The notes under the pieces were generated by a model. It ran no database searches and had not been told where the DNA came from. It saw only the letters and a list, made by a program, of their open reading frames with translations. A program made the translations under genes and the position numbers. From Arthrobacter sp. ISL-5 (GTDB lineage Bacteria > Actinomycetota > Actinomycetes > Actinomycetales > Micrococcaceae), in the NCBI RefSeq assembly GCF_018613835.1, contig NZ_JAGGPM010000010.1:1-50183 (forward strand): a stretch of DNA of 50,183 bases. The letters are read 5' to 3'. Of this stretch, positions 16,639-24,003 are shown one piece after another; positions within the stretch are counted from its first letter, which is position 1; every line of letters begins with the position of its first letter.

Positions 16639-17841
16639 ATGTCTGAAATGACTGCGGCAACGCCCCAGCTGCTGCGGCGCGTAAGTGCCGGCGCAGTGCT
16701 GGAATTCATGCGCGCCTCGCAGGCGGTGACGGTCACGGAAGTCATGGAAGCCACCGGACTCACCCGGGCCACTGCAATTTCCGTGTGCGAGGACCTCATG
16801 CAGCGCGGCTGGATCAGGGAACTGGAGAACCAGCGGGCATTTGGCGGCTACCAGAAAGGCCGGCCTGCGCGCCGGTTCGAGCTCGACGAACGCGCAGGCT
16901 ACGTCCTGGGCATGGACGTGGGCATCTCCAAGGCCACGGTGGTGGTGTCCGATCTCCGCGGCAAGGCCCTGGGCCGGTCCAGCCAGCGGTTCGCAGGTGC
17001 GGAAATTTCCGCAAAGGAACGAATCGCCGTCATTGACCGGACCGCCATGATGGCCCTGGATAGCGTGGGGGCGTCCCCTGACTCTGTGCTCGCCGTCTGC
17101 GCCGGAATCGCGGCCCCGGTGGACCGCAACGGCGACGTGCTGGTGACCCAGCACTTCTGGGGACTGTTCGACGTCGGCCTGAAGGCGGCGCTGCGGGACC
17201 TGCGCGGATGGACTGTGCTGCTGGAAAACGACGCCAACCTCGCCGCACTGGGCGACCGCTGGCGCGGCGCGGCCGCCGGCGTCGACGACGTCGTGGTCAT
17301 CCTCGCCAGCGAACGCCTGGGTTCGGGAGTGATCGATGGCGGCAGGCTGCTGCACGGCCGCGGCGGCGGTGCGGGAGAGCTTGCGTTCCTTGACATGCTT
17401 GAAGGGGTCGGCGACACCTTCGGCATCGCGTCCCTGGCGAGGGGGTGGGCCGCCGACGCGCTTGCCGGCAAGGCCAAAACCTCACTCCGCGAGCACACCG
17501 GCGACGGCGTCGAGGCGGAGCATGTTTTTGCCGCTGCCGCCGCCGGCGACGCCGTTGCCCTGAAGATTCTCGACCGGCTGGCTGACAGGATGGCCAGGGT
17601 CATCGGGGCCGTGGCCACCATGATCAACCCCGAGCTGGTGGTGATTGGCGGAGCCGTGGCGAACTCGGCAGGCGTGCTGCTTGGGCCGATCGCCGAACGG
17701 CTGCCCGAGTTCACCGCCACTCCCCCGGCTGTGGCGGTTTCCCCGCTGGGCGACTCGATCGTGACGGTGGGTGCCGTCAGGTGCGCGCTGGATTACGTGG
17801 AGAAGAACACCCTGGACCTGGAGCTGTCCGTGCCGGCCTAA
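16639..17841 (+). CDS. ROK-family transcriptional repressor
   Basis: About 400 residues. An N-terminal winged helix (VTEVMEATGLTRATAISVCEDL) precedes a ROK sugar-kinase fold with the phosphate loop GMDVGISKATVVV and LLENDANLAALG, holding the kinase aspartate. The usual ROK zinc motif (GH followed by CxCGxxGCxE) is missing: the segment reads GGAGELAFLDMLEGVG with no cysteines and no histidine. It is therefore more likely a sugar-sensing repressor than a kinase. AGAGAGG before ATG 16639 supports that start over ATG 16564. It is divergent from the alpha-glucoside importer, which it probably controls. Confidence 0.9.
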   Translation: MSEMTAATPQLLRRVSAGAVLEFMRASQAVTVTEVMEATGLTRATAISVCEDLMQRGWIRELENQRAFGGYQKGRPARRFELDERAGYVLGMDVGISKATVVVSDLRGKALGRSSQRFAGAEISAKERIAVIDRTAMMALDSVGASPDSVLAVCAGIAAPVDRNGDVLVTQHFWGLFDVGLKAALRDLRGWTVLLENDANLAALGDRWRGAAAGVDDVVVILASERLGSGVIDGGRLLHGRGGGAGELAFLDMLEGVGDTFGIASLARGWAADALAGKAKTSLREHTGDGVEAEHVFAAAAAGDAVALKILDRLADRMARVIGAVATMINPELVVIGGAVANSAGVLLGPIAERLPEFTATPPAVAVSPLGDSIVTVGAVRCALDYVEKNTLDLELSVPA

Positions 17842-17872
17842 CCCGCCTCGCCCCAGCAGCCGAGGCTCCGCG

Positions 17873-18610
17873 TCAGCCCGGGGTGAGGACGCAGAACTCG
17901 TTGCCCTCCGGGTCGGCGAGGCACACCCATGGCACATCGCCCTGGCCGACGTCGGCGTCAGTGGCGCCCAGAGCCCGCAGCCGGGCCACCTCTGCCGCTT
18001 GATCGTCACCGGGATACGGCATCAGGTCGAGATGGACACGGTTCCACACGGTCTCCACGCCGGACGTGCGAAGTAATTCCAGATACGGCCCGACACCCTT
18101 GGCCGAACGCAGCCTCGCATGATCATCGGTCACCTCGTGCAGGGTCCAGTCCGTAGCCTCGCCCCAGAACCGGGCCATGGCCCGCGGATCCGCGCAGTTG
18201 ACCACCACCGTGGCGATCGGACCGGTGTCCCGGTAGATCGGTCGCGGCTCCAGCACACAGAACACATTGCCCTCCGGGTCGGCCAGGACCGTCCACGGCA
18301 CATCACCCTGGCCCACATCTGCTGGCGTCGCACCGAGCTCCAACAGGCGCGCGACCAGCTCCGCTTGATGGGCCGCAGAGGTGGTGGCTAGATCGAGGTG
18401 TGCGCGGTATTTCACAGTCTCGGGGTCCGGGACCGTGACGACATCGACGCACACGGCGGTGGGGTCCGGCCAGACGAAGCCCACGGGTTCAACATTGGTC
18501 ACACCGGGTCCCTCGCTGGACACACCCCAGCCGAGCGCCTCCGCCCAAAACCGGCCGAGCGCCGAGTCATCCCGAGCCTTGAAATTCACCTGAACAAGTC
18601 GCAGCGCCAT
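17873..18610 (-). CDS. Two-domain VOC (glyoxalase-like) protein
   Basis: 245 residues with two tandem glyoxalase-like halves, each ending in nearly the same block: DVGQGDVPWTVLADPEGNVFCVL in the first and DVGQGDVPWVCLADPEGNEFCVL in the second. This matches the Glyoxalase_6-type VOC family found in actinobacteria. The start ATG 18610 (MALRLVQVNFKARDD) is chosen because the frame upstream is open only through the antiporter gene on its antisense frame. The role is unknown; the fold is used by isomerases, dioxygenases and drug-binding resistance proteins. Confidence 0.85.
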   Translation of the reverse strand: MALRLVQVNFKARDDSALGRFWAEALGWGVSSEGPGVTNVEPVGFVWPDPTAVCVDVVTVPDPETVKYRAHLDLATTSAAHQAELVARLLELGATPADVGQGDVPWTVLADPEGNVFCVLEPRPIYRDTGPIATVVVNCADPRAMARFWGEATDWTLHEVTDDHARLRSAKGVGPYLELLRTSGVETVWNRVHLDLMPYPGDDQAAEVARLRALGATDADVGQGDVPWVCLADPEGNEFCVLTPG

Positions 18611-18660
18611 ACCGCCCGACCCTATACCAGGTAATACCCGATATGGGAGGCACGCCCTGG

Positions 18661-20232
18661 CTATTCCGGCATGATCATGGTCCGCAGGTCCAGCTGGCGC
18701 AGCACCCGGTCCGCCACCTCCGGATCCATGTCCGACTCGTTGCGGGCCGCCACGACCTCCTGGCGCGCGGCGTCCAGGGCGATGGTCTGGACCGTGATGG
18801 CCAGTTCGCGGCCGCGCTCGCGCTTCTCTGCCAGGCTTTCGTTCCGCAGGCTGCCGTCCAAAAGCTCGGCGTGCAGCCGGTTCATCTTCTCCTTCACCAG
18901 CGCCACCTTCTCCGGCGGCAGCTCCTTGACCAGCTCGTGGTCCTTGAGCGCGGCCACGGCCGCCGCCTGGGCGCGCCTGGCCAGGAGCCGGGCCGCGTCC
19001 CGCTCCTCCGTGCCGTCCTGGGAGGCCTTCAGGACCCGCATCAGCCAGGGCAGGGTGAGCCCGGGCAGCACCAGCGTGGCGAGCAGCACGGCGCAGGCTA
19101 TGACCAGCAGCTGGTCCCGCGCCGGGAACGGCGTGCCGTCGGCGAGGGTGAGCGGGAGTGCCAGCGCGAGCGCCAGTGTGGCCAGGCCGCGCATACCGCA
19201 CCACGTCAGGATGAGGACCTCCTTGGCGGACGTGGGCTGCAGCAGGTTCTTGCGCTTGCGGCCGGACAGGGCCAGCAGGCCCAGCCAGCCGAAGCGCACC
19301 GCGAACACCAGGACGCAGACCACCACGGCGGTGCCCACCATGCCGAAGATCCCGGAGCCTTCCTCGCGGACGACGTCTTGGATTTCCAGCCCCACGAGGC
19401 CGAAGGCCAGCCCGGTGACGAGGAGTTCCACCACGTCCCAGAAGGCCGTCCGGGTAACCCGTTCGGCGGCATCCTGCGGGCGGGCGTGGCGCTGCATCTC
19501 CAGCGCCGTGACCACGACGGCGATCACGCCGGATGCGTGGAACTCTTCAGCCAGGATGTAGGCGGCGAACGGCACCACGAGGGTGACGGCGCTGCGCGCC
19601 ACCATGGACTGCACCAGCCGGGTGATCAGCGCGGTCAGCCAGCCCATGGCGATGCCGGCCACGACGGCGAGGGCGGCTCCCACGATGAAATTGAGGACGA
19701 CGTCGGGCCCCATCTTGGTGCCGGAGACCGCTGCGGCCACGGCCGCCTGGAAGATCACGATGGCGGCGGCGTCGTTGAAGAGGCCCTCACTCTGGAGGAC
19801 GGTGATGAGGCGCCGCGGCATGTGGACGCGGCCGGCAACCGATTCGACGGCCACGGGGTCTGGCGGGGCCACCATGGCGCCCAGGGCGATGGCGGCGGGG
19901 ATGCCGATGCCCGGAATCATGAGCCATGCCGCGCCGGCGACCACCGCCGTGGAGATCACCACGAGGGCCACCGCGAGCATGATGAGCGTCCGCCACCGCA
20001 CCCGGAACACCGCCCAGGAACTGCGCTGGGCCGTGGCGAACAGCAGCGGGGGCAGGAAGATCGGCAGAATGAGCTCCGGCGGGATCTCAAGGTCCGGGAA
20101 ACCCGGAATGAACGTCAGCGCAACGGCGAGGATGAGCATCAGGACCGGGTAGGGCAGGCGGAGCCGGTCTCCCAGGCCCACCGCCACCACAGTGGCGAGC
20201 AGGAGTCCGATGATGAGTGCCAGCTGGTCCAT
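18661..20232 (-). CDS. Na+/H+ antiporter, NhaP/CPA1 type
   Basis: 523 residues with about 12-13 helices, then a charged cytoplasmic tail (about 400-523). The transport core shows MVAPPDPVAVESVAGRV and SEGLFNDAAAIVIFQ, the conserved aspartate region of CPA1 exchangers. It exchanges Na+ (possibly K+ or Li+) for protons at the membrane, for pH and salt homeostasis. ATG at 20232 (MDQLALIIGLLLA) begins directly in helix 1. It is followed on the same strand by the VOC gene and preceded by the NAD(P)-binding gene, with small gaps. Confidence 0.92.
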   Translation of the reverse strand: MDQLALIIGLLLATVVAVGLGDRLRLPYPVLMLILAVALTFIPGFPDLEIPPELILPIFLPPLLFATAQRSSWAVFRVRWRTLIMLAVALVVISTAVVAGAAWLMIPGIGIPAAIALGAMVAPPDPVAVESVAGRVHMPRRLITVLQSEGLFNDAAAIVIFQAAVAAAVSGTKMGPDVVLNFIVGAALAVVAGIAMGWLTALITRLVQSMVARSAVTLVVPFAAYILAEEFHASGVIAVVVTALEMQRHARPQDAAERVTRTAFWDVVELLVTGLAFGLVGLEIQDVVREEGSGIFGMVGTAVVVCVLVFAVRFGWLGLLALSGRKRKNLLQPTSAKEVLILTWCGMRGLATLALALALPLTLADGTPFPARDQLLVIACAVLLATLVLPGLTLPWLMRVLKASQDGTEERDAARLLARRAQAAAVAALKDHELVKELPPEKVALVKEKMNRLHAELLDGSLRNESLAEKRERGRELAITVQTIALDAARQEVVAARNESDMDPEVADRVLRQLDLRTMIMPE

Positions 20233-20260
20233 GTGCTCACTTTCCCCGGAGTGTTGGCTG

Positions 20261-20920
20261 CTAGTTCACCTGTTCCAGTGCGGCCGCGACAGGGAGGGTG
20301 CCGTCCCGGAATTCGATGGTCTTGCCGGCGCTGCCCGGCAGTTCGAGCACGGCTGCAGCGACGATGGCCACATTGGCGCGGGAGGTGGCCGCGCCCTGCC
20401 ATGTGCCGTCGGGGTTGACGTCGATCAGGCCGGTGCCGGGCCCGGTTGTGAGCTGGCCGGGGCAGAGGATGGTCCAGTCCAGACCCGTGCCGCGCAGGTA
20501 TTCATCGGCCGCGGCTTTGGCCTCGGCATAGGCGAAGAAGCCGTTGTCCTCGGGGACGCCGTGGTCCGGCCTGGAGCCGTAGTACGACACCATGACGTAG
20601 CGGCCCACACCGGCCTCCGCCGCCGCATCCATCGAGCGGATCGCGGCATCGCGGTCCACCGCGTAGGTGCGCTGCGGGTTCCCTCCGCCGGCACCGGCTG
20701 ACCAGACCACGGCGTCGTGGTTCCGGAGCGCGGCGGCCAATTCCGCCGTCGTCGAGCTTTCAACGTCCAGGACCGACGGCGAGGCGCCGGTGGCCGCGAC
20801 GTCGGCGGCCTGGTCCGGGTTGCGGATGAAGGACGTGACGCTGTGCCCCTCTTCCGTGAGGATGGCGGACAGATGGAGGGCCACTTTGCCGTGGCCGCCG
20901 ATGATAGCGATTCGGGTCAT
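20261..20920 (-). CDS. Atypical SDR / NAD(P)H-binding protein
   Basis: 219 residues. The Rossmann glycine motif IIGGHGKVALHL is at the N-terminus, followed by SFIRNPDQAADV, DAVVWSAGAGGG and YVMVSYYGSRPD. This is the NAD(P)-binding domain family (NmrA/YwnB-like atypical SDR) that lacks the classical YxxxK pair. ATG 20920 (MTRIAIIGG) with GGGGAG is preferred over ATG 20929. A redox-sensing or epimerase-like role is possible; no specific function can be assigned. Confidence 0.88.
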   Translation of the reverse strand: MTRIAIIGGHGKVALHLSAILTEEGHSVTSFIRNPDQAADVAATGASPSVLDVESSTTAELAAALRNHDAVVWSAGAGGGNPQRTYAVDRDAAIRSMDAAAEAGVGRYVMVSYYGSRPDHGVPEDNGFFAYAEAKAAADEYLRGTGLDWTILCPGQLTTGPGTGLIDVNPDGTWQGAATSRANVAIVAAAVLELPGSAGKTIEFRDGTLPVAAALEQVN

Positions 20921-20989
20921 GCTCCCCATTGTGTCGCAGGGCGCGACGGAGTCCCAGCGCAGCAGCCGTCACTGAGCCGGGGAGTAACA

Positions 20990-21550
20990 TCAGGGCCGGT
21001 TCCGGTAGCGGAGGTAGACCACGCCGTTCCCGAACCGCCGTTCTTCGAGCAGCTCGAGCCGGAGCCGGACGTCCTCCGGGAAGTACTTCTTGCCGCCGCC
21101 AACCGCCACGGGCGAGACGAACATCTGGAATTCGTCCACCAGGCCCGCCCGGATGGCCGAGGACGCGAGGTCCGGGCCGCCGATGACCAGGTCCTGTGTG
21201 GCTTGTGCTTTCAGCTGCCGGACGGCGTCCGCATTGAACTCCCGCTCAATCCTGGTGCGCTTGGTGGACGGCGTGGCCAGCGTCCGGGAGAAGACCACTT
21301 TGTCAGCATCCGTCCAAATCCGCGCGAACTCCTGGATATAGTCCGGCTCCGCGGCGAAGGCGTCCTGGTCCTCCCACGCGGCCATCACCTCGTACAGCCG
21401 GCGGCCATAGAGGTGCGTCCCCACCGGGCGCTCAAGCTCGTTGACGAACGTGTGCACCTCGGCGTCGGGCTCGCTCCAGTCGAAGTTCCCTTCCCGGTCC
21501 GCCACGTAGCCGTCGAGCGACATGATTCCCGAGTAGATCAGTTTGGCCAT
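20990..21550 (-). CDS. Dihydrofolate-reductase-like (RibD C-terminal) protein
   Basis: 186 residues starting at ATG 21550 (MAKLIYSGIMSLDGYVADREGNFDW) with a GGAGGG site. Typical YyaP/YwjB-type features are GTHLYGRRLYEVMAAW, DKVVFSRTL, DLVIGGPDLASSAI and VDEFQMFVSPVAVGGG. The RibD_C fold binds NADPH and pterin- or flavin-like substrates. The paralogues of this size are uncharacterised oxidoreductases; it is not the housekeeping FolA. Confidence 0.9.
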   Translation of the reverse strand: MAKLIYSGIMSLDGYVADREGNFDWSEPDAEVHTFVNELERPVGTHLYGRRLYEVMAAWEDQDAFAAEPDYIQEFARIWTDADKVVFSRTLATPSTKRTRIEREFNADAVRQLKAQATQDLVIGGPDLASSAIRAGLVDEFQMFVSPVAVGGGKKYFPEDVRLRLELLEERRFGNGVVYLRYRNRP

Positions 21551-21810
21551 GGAGACCCTCCCGTGTTCGGCGGTGGACTTCCGCGGGCCGGTCCTCCCGG
21601 CAGACCGCCGCAATCCGACCCTAGGTTCGGCGTGCCCGGATGGCAACAGCCTCTGGCGCTGGCGGCGCCCTTGAACGGCCCGCCGCAGCATTGGCACAGC
21701 ATTGGATCAAGACCTGATCAAGGACCCGGATCCGGGGCTTTTCCGCTGCCATGCTGGTCTTCGCATCAATCAGTGTGCATCAAATTCTCGTTACCTATAT
21801 GGGGGAAAAC

Positions 21811-22536
21811 ATGCCGGCAGGCCGGTTCAAACACGTCCGGATTCGGGCGACATCTCTAGTCTCACTCATCAGCCCCGCTGTCCTGGGCAGGTCCTTCGCC
21901 GCCTCGGCTCTGGCCGCCGGACTTCTGCTCGCCGGGCTGGCGGTGCCGGCGGAAGCCGCCACCTACTACTCCGCGACGCTCCGCACCGCAGCGCGGTCGC
22001 TTCCGGTCGCTGCCGAGAACAACGCAGGATACGACCGGACGCAGTACTTCGGCTCCTGGCTCGACACCAACCGCGACTGCCAGAACACCCGCGCCGAGGT
22101 GCTGCTCCAGGAGGCGCGGGCCACCGCGACATACACCACCGCCCGGAGGTGCACGGTCCGCACGGCCCGCTGGCTGACCAGCTGGGACAACCGGACGCAC
22201 TACTCCGCCTCGGCGGTGGAAATCGACCACACCGTCCCGGTCCACGAGGCGTGGGGTTCCGGGGCGCGCTCCTGGTCGCAGGCGCGGCGGGTGGCGTTCT
22301 ACAACGACCTGGGCGACACACGGTCCCTGAACGCCCAGACGGCGGCCCTGAACTCCGCGAAGCAGGCGAGGGGCCCGGAAGCGTGGATGCCTCCCGCGAA
22401 CAGATGCGCCTACATCGGCCAGTGGATCGCCGTGAAGATCCGGTGGGGCCTGCGGGTGGACAGCGCTGAGAAGGCCGCGCTGATCCGCTACGCGGATTGG
22501 TGCCCCAACGTGACGGTGGGCGTCACCAAAGTCTGA
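21811..22536 (+). CDS. Secreted HNH endonuclease family protein (DUF1524-like)
   Basis: Start ATG 21811 (MPAGRFKHVRIR) is chosen because GGGGGAA lies just upstream; earlier in-frame ATGs lack a site. A signal peptide follows (SALAAGLLLAGLAVPAEAA, cleavage after AEA). The mature part has the nuclease core VEIDHTVPVHEAWGSGA, NDLGDTRSLNAQTAALNSAKQ, and RCAYIGQWIAVKIRWGL, which match secreted HNH/GmrSD-type nucleases of actinobacteria. It probably cleaves extracellular DNA for nutrient recovery. A strong terminator follows. Confidence 0.88.
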   Translation: MPAGRFKHVRIRATSLVSLISPAVLGRSFAASALAAGLLLAGLAVPAEAATYYSATLRTAARSLPVAAENNAGYDRTQYFGSWLDTNRDCQNTRAEVLLQEARATATYTTARRCTVRTARWLTSWDNRTHYSASAVEIDHTVPVHEAWGSGARSWSQARRVAFYNDLGDTRSLNAQTAALNSAKQARGPEAWMPPANRCAYIGQWIAVKIRWGLRVDSAEKAALIRYADWCPNVTVGVTKV

Positions 22537-22554
22537 GGCCGGCCACCCTGCGGA

Positions 22555-22591
22555 AGCCCCGCACCGTCCGACGGCGGTGCGGGGCTTTTTC
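22555..22591 (+). terminator. Rho-independent terminator of the HNH nuclease gene
   Basis: A 12-bp GC stem, AGCCCCGCACCG (22555-22566) with CGGTGCGGGGCT (22575-22586), is followed by a T-run. It sits 19 bases after the stop codon. Confidence 0.92.
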
Positions 22592-22633
22592 TTGCCCGTT
22601 TAGGGGCGCTGGGGGTTTCTAGCGTCGCTGGCA

Positions 22634-23470
22634 TCACTCCGGCCGCGGCAACCCACCGTGATCAGGTGTCTGCGGGCCTGCGACAAGGCGATGCTGCACC
22701 ATGGTCCAAAGGTTGGAGACGGTCCAGTAGATCAGGACGCCGATGGGGAAGATGATGCCGCCCGCGCCGAACACGACGGGCAGGATGTAAAGCAGCATTT
22801 TCTGCTGGCGCATGAGGGGGCTGGCCGTGGCCTCGTCGGGCATGCTCGTGGCCATGATGTGCTTCTGCGTGATGAACTGCGCGGCCGTCATGGTCAGGAT
22901 CATCACGATAGCCAGGATGGTGACCGCCACGGGGTTGCCGCCGGCGTTGTGCAGCAGCGTGGCCGACAGCGGGGCCCCGAAGATGCCCGCTTCGTCGAAC
23001 TGCGCCACCTGGTCGCGGCTCAGGGCCCCGATTCCCGTGCCCTGGTTGCGTGCCGTGCTGACGCCGGAGAGCACCTGGAAGAGGGCGAAGAAGAACGGCG
23101 TCTGGATCAGCAGGGGCAGGCAGGCGGAGAAGGGGTTGGTGCCGTGCTCTTTATAGATGGCCATCTGTTCCTGGGCCATGGCCTGCCGGGACAGCGGATC
23201 GCTCTTGCCCTTGTACTTGTCCTGCAGCTTCTGCAGGTCAGGCTGCAGCAGCCGCATGCGGCGCTGGGCGTTGACCTGCTTCAGGAACACCGGAATCAGG
23301 GCGGCACGGATCACCAGCACGAGCCCGATGATGGACAGCGTCCAGGTCCAGCCGCTCGCCGCCGGCATGCCGATGGCACTTAGGCCCTCATGGAAGCCCA
23401 CCATGATGACGGACACAAGCCACTTGAACGGAAACATAATCGTTTCGAAGAGGTCCACTGATATCCCCAT
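22634..23470 (-). CDS. YidC/Oxa1-family membrane protein insertase, paralogue
   Basis: 278 residues. The family core is present: LSIIGLVLVIRAALIPVFLKQ with the groove arginine R55, a charged coiled loop (RRMRLLQPDLQKLQDKYKG), and NPFSACLPLLIQTPFFFALF. YidC inserts and folds membrane proteins alone or with SecYEG. It is shorter than the main actinobacterial YidC and is not in the rpmH-rnpA-yidC origin cluster; here it lies beside tRNA genes, so it is likely a second, accessory insertase. There is no lipobox. ATG at 23470. Confidence 0.9.
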   Translation of the reverse strand: MGISVDLFETIMFPFKWLVSVIMVGFHEGLSAIGMPAASGWTWTLSIIGLVLVIRAALIPVFLKQVNAQRRMRLLQPDLQKLQDKYKGKSDPLSRQAMAQEQMAIYKEHGTNPFSACLPLLIQTPFFFALFQVLSGVSTARNQGTGIGALSRDQVAQFDEAGIFGAPLSATLLHNAGGNPVAVTILAIVMILTMTAAQFITQKHIMATSMPDEATASPLMRQQKMLLYILPVVFGAGGIIFPIGVLIYWTVSNLWTMVQHRLVAGPQTPDHGGLPRPE

Positions 23471-23530
23471 TCGTCAGTGCTGCCAAGCTACGGGGAAACG
23501 TGGTTCTTGTCACGAAGTCAACTGAAGACA

Positions 23531-23566
23531 GAAAAGCCCCCGGAACCTCGCGGCTTCCGGGGGCTT
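23531..23566 (-). terminator. Rho-independent terminator after tRNA-Met
   Basis: AAGCCCCCGGAA (23534-23545) pairs with TTCCGGGGGCTT (23555-23566); on the minus strand a T-run follows. It ends the tRNA-Met transcript. Confidence 0.88.
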
Positions 23567-23572
23567 GATCTG

Positions 23573-23646
23573 TAGCGGTGGGGAGGCTCGATCTCCCGAC
23601 CTCACGATTATGAGTCGTGCGCTCTAACCAACTGAGCTACACCGCC
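23573..23646 (-). tRNA. tRNA-Met (CAT), probably elongator
   Basis: A 74-base cloverleaf on the minus strand. The acceptor stem is GGCGGTG with CACCGCT, the D arm is GCTCAGTTGGTTAGAGC, the anticodon loop CTCATAA carries CAT, and the T arm is GGGAGATCGAGCCTCCC. It has a paired first base and lacks the initiator GGG/CCC anticodon-stem pairs. CCA is not encoded. tRNA-Ile with lysidine-modified CAT is a less likely alternative. Confidence 0.93.
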
Positions 23647-23654
23647 ACGAATGA

Positions 23655-23696
23655 GAAAAACCTGTGTCAAGCCGGTCAAGACCGCCTTGACACAGG
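23655..23696 (-). terminator. Rho-independent terminator between the two tRNA genes
   Basis: CCTGTGTCAAG (23661-23671) pairs with CTTGACACAGG (23686-23696), with further inner pairing. On the minus strand a run of five T follows, so tRNA-Thr is terminated before tRNA-Met and the two are separate transcripts. Confidence 0.88.
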
Positions 23697-23707
23697 CCCT
23701 CATTCAG

Positions 23708-23779
23708 AGCCCCCCACCGGAATCGATCCGGTGACCTCGTTCTTACCAAGAACGCGCTCTACCACTGAGCTAGGGGGGC
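23708..23779 (-). tRNA. tRNA-Thr (GGT)
   Basis: A 72-base cloverleaf on the minus strand. The acceptor stem is GCCCCCC with GGGGGGC, the D arm is GCTCAGTGGTAGAGC, the anticodon stem-loop CGTTC-TTGGTAA-GAACG gives anticodon GGT, and the T arm is CCGGATCGATTCCGG. The discriminator base is T. Confidence 0.94.
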
Positions 23780-23920
23780 AACGAGTAAATACTCTACCGG
23801 AAGAGTTCCCACTCAACAAATCGGCGGGAGGGCCCCTGCGGAGCCGTCGAAACAGTTGCGCCGGAACGATTTTTATGGCCTCGGAAATGCCCTTTTCGGC
23901 GGTCCGGGAGGCCGGATTAA

Positions 23921-23964
23921 ACGGGTATGGACCGGCTCGAAAGCCGGTCCATACCCGTCATTTC
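23921..23964 (-). terminator. Terminator of the DEAD-box helicase gene
   Basis: A perfect 17-bp stem (23921-23937 with 23942-23958) has a TTCG tetraloop on the minus strand and is followed there by TTTAA. It lies about 45 bases beyond the helicase stop at 24004. Confidence 0.85.
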
Positions 23965-24003
23965 AAAACTACCGCCAGGGAGCTACTCCCCCGGGGCCGG
24001 TGG

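Noticed and set aside
18643..20418. A 591-codon plus-strand open frame
   Set aside because: It is antisense to the NhaP-type antiporter, which has proper transport motifs; the frame is His/Gln/Gly-rich, as expected of a shadow in GC-rich DNA.
21686..21706. Duplicated CAGCATTGG upstream of the HNH gene
   Set aside because: Short, with a 12-base period and no symmetry; too little to call an operator.
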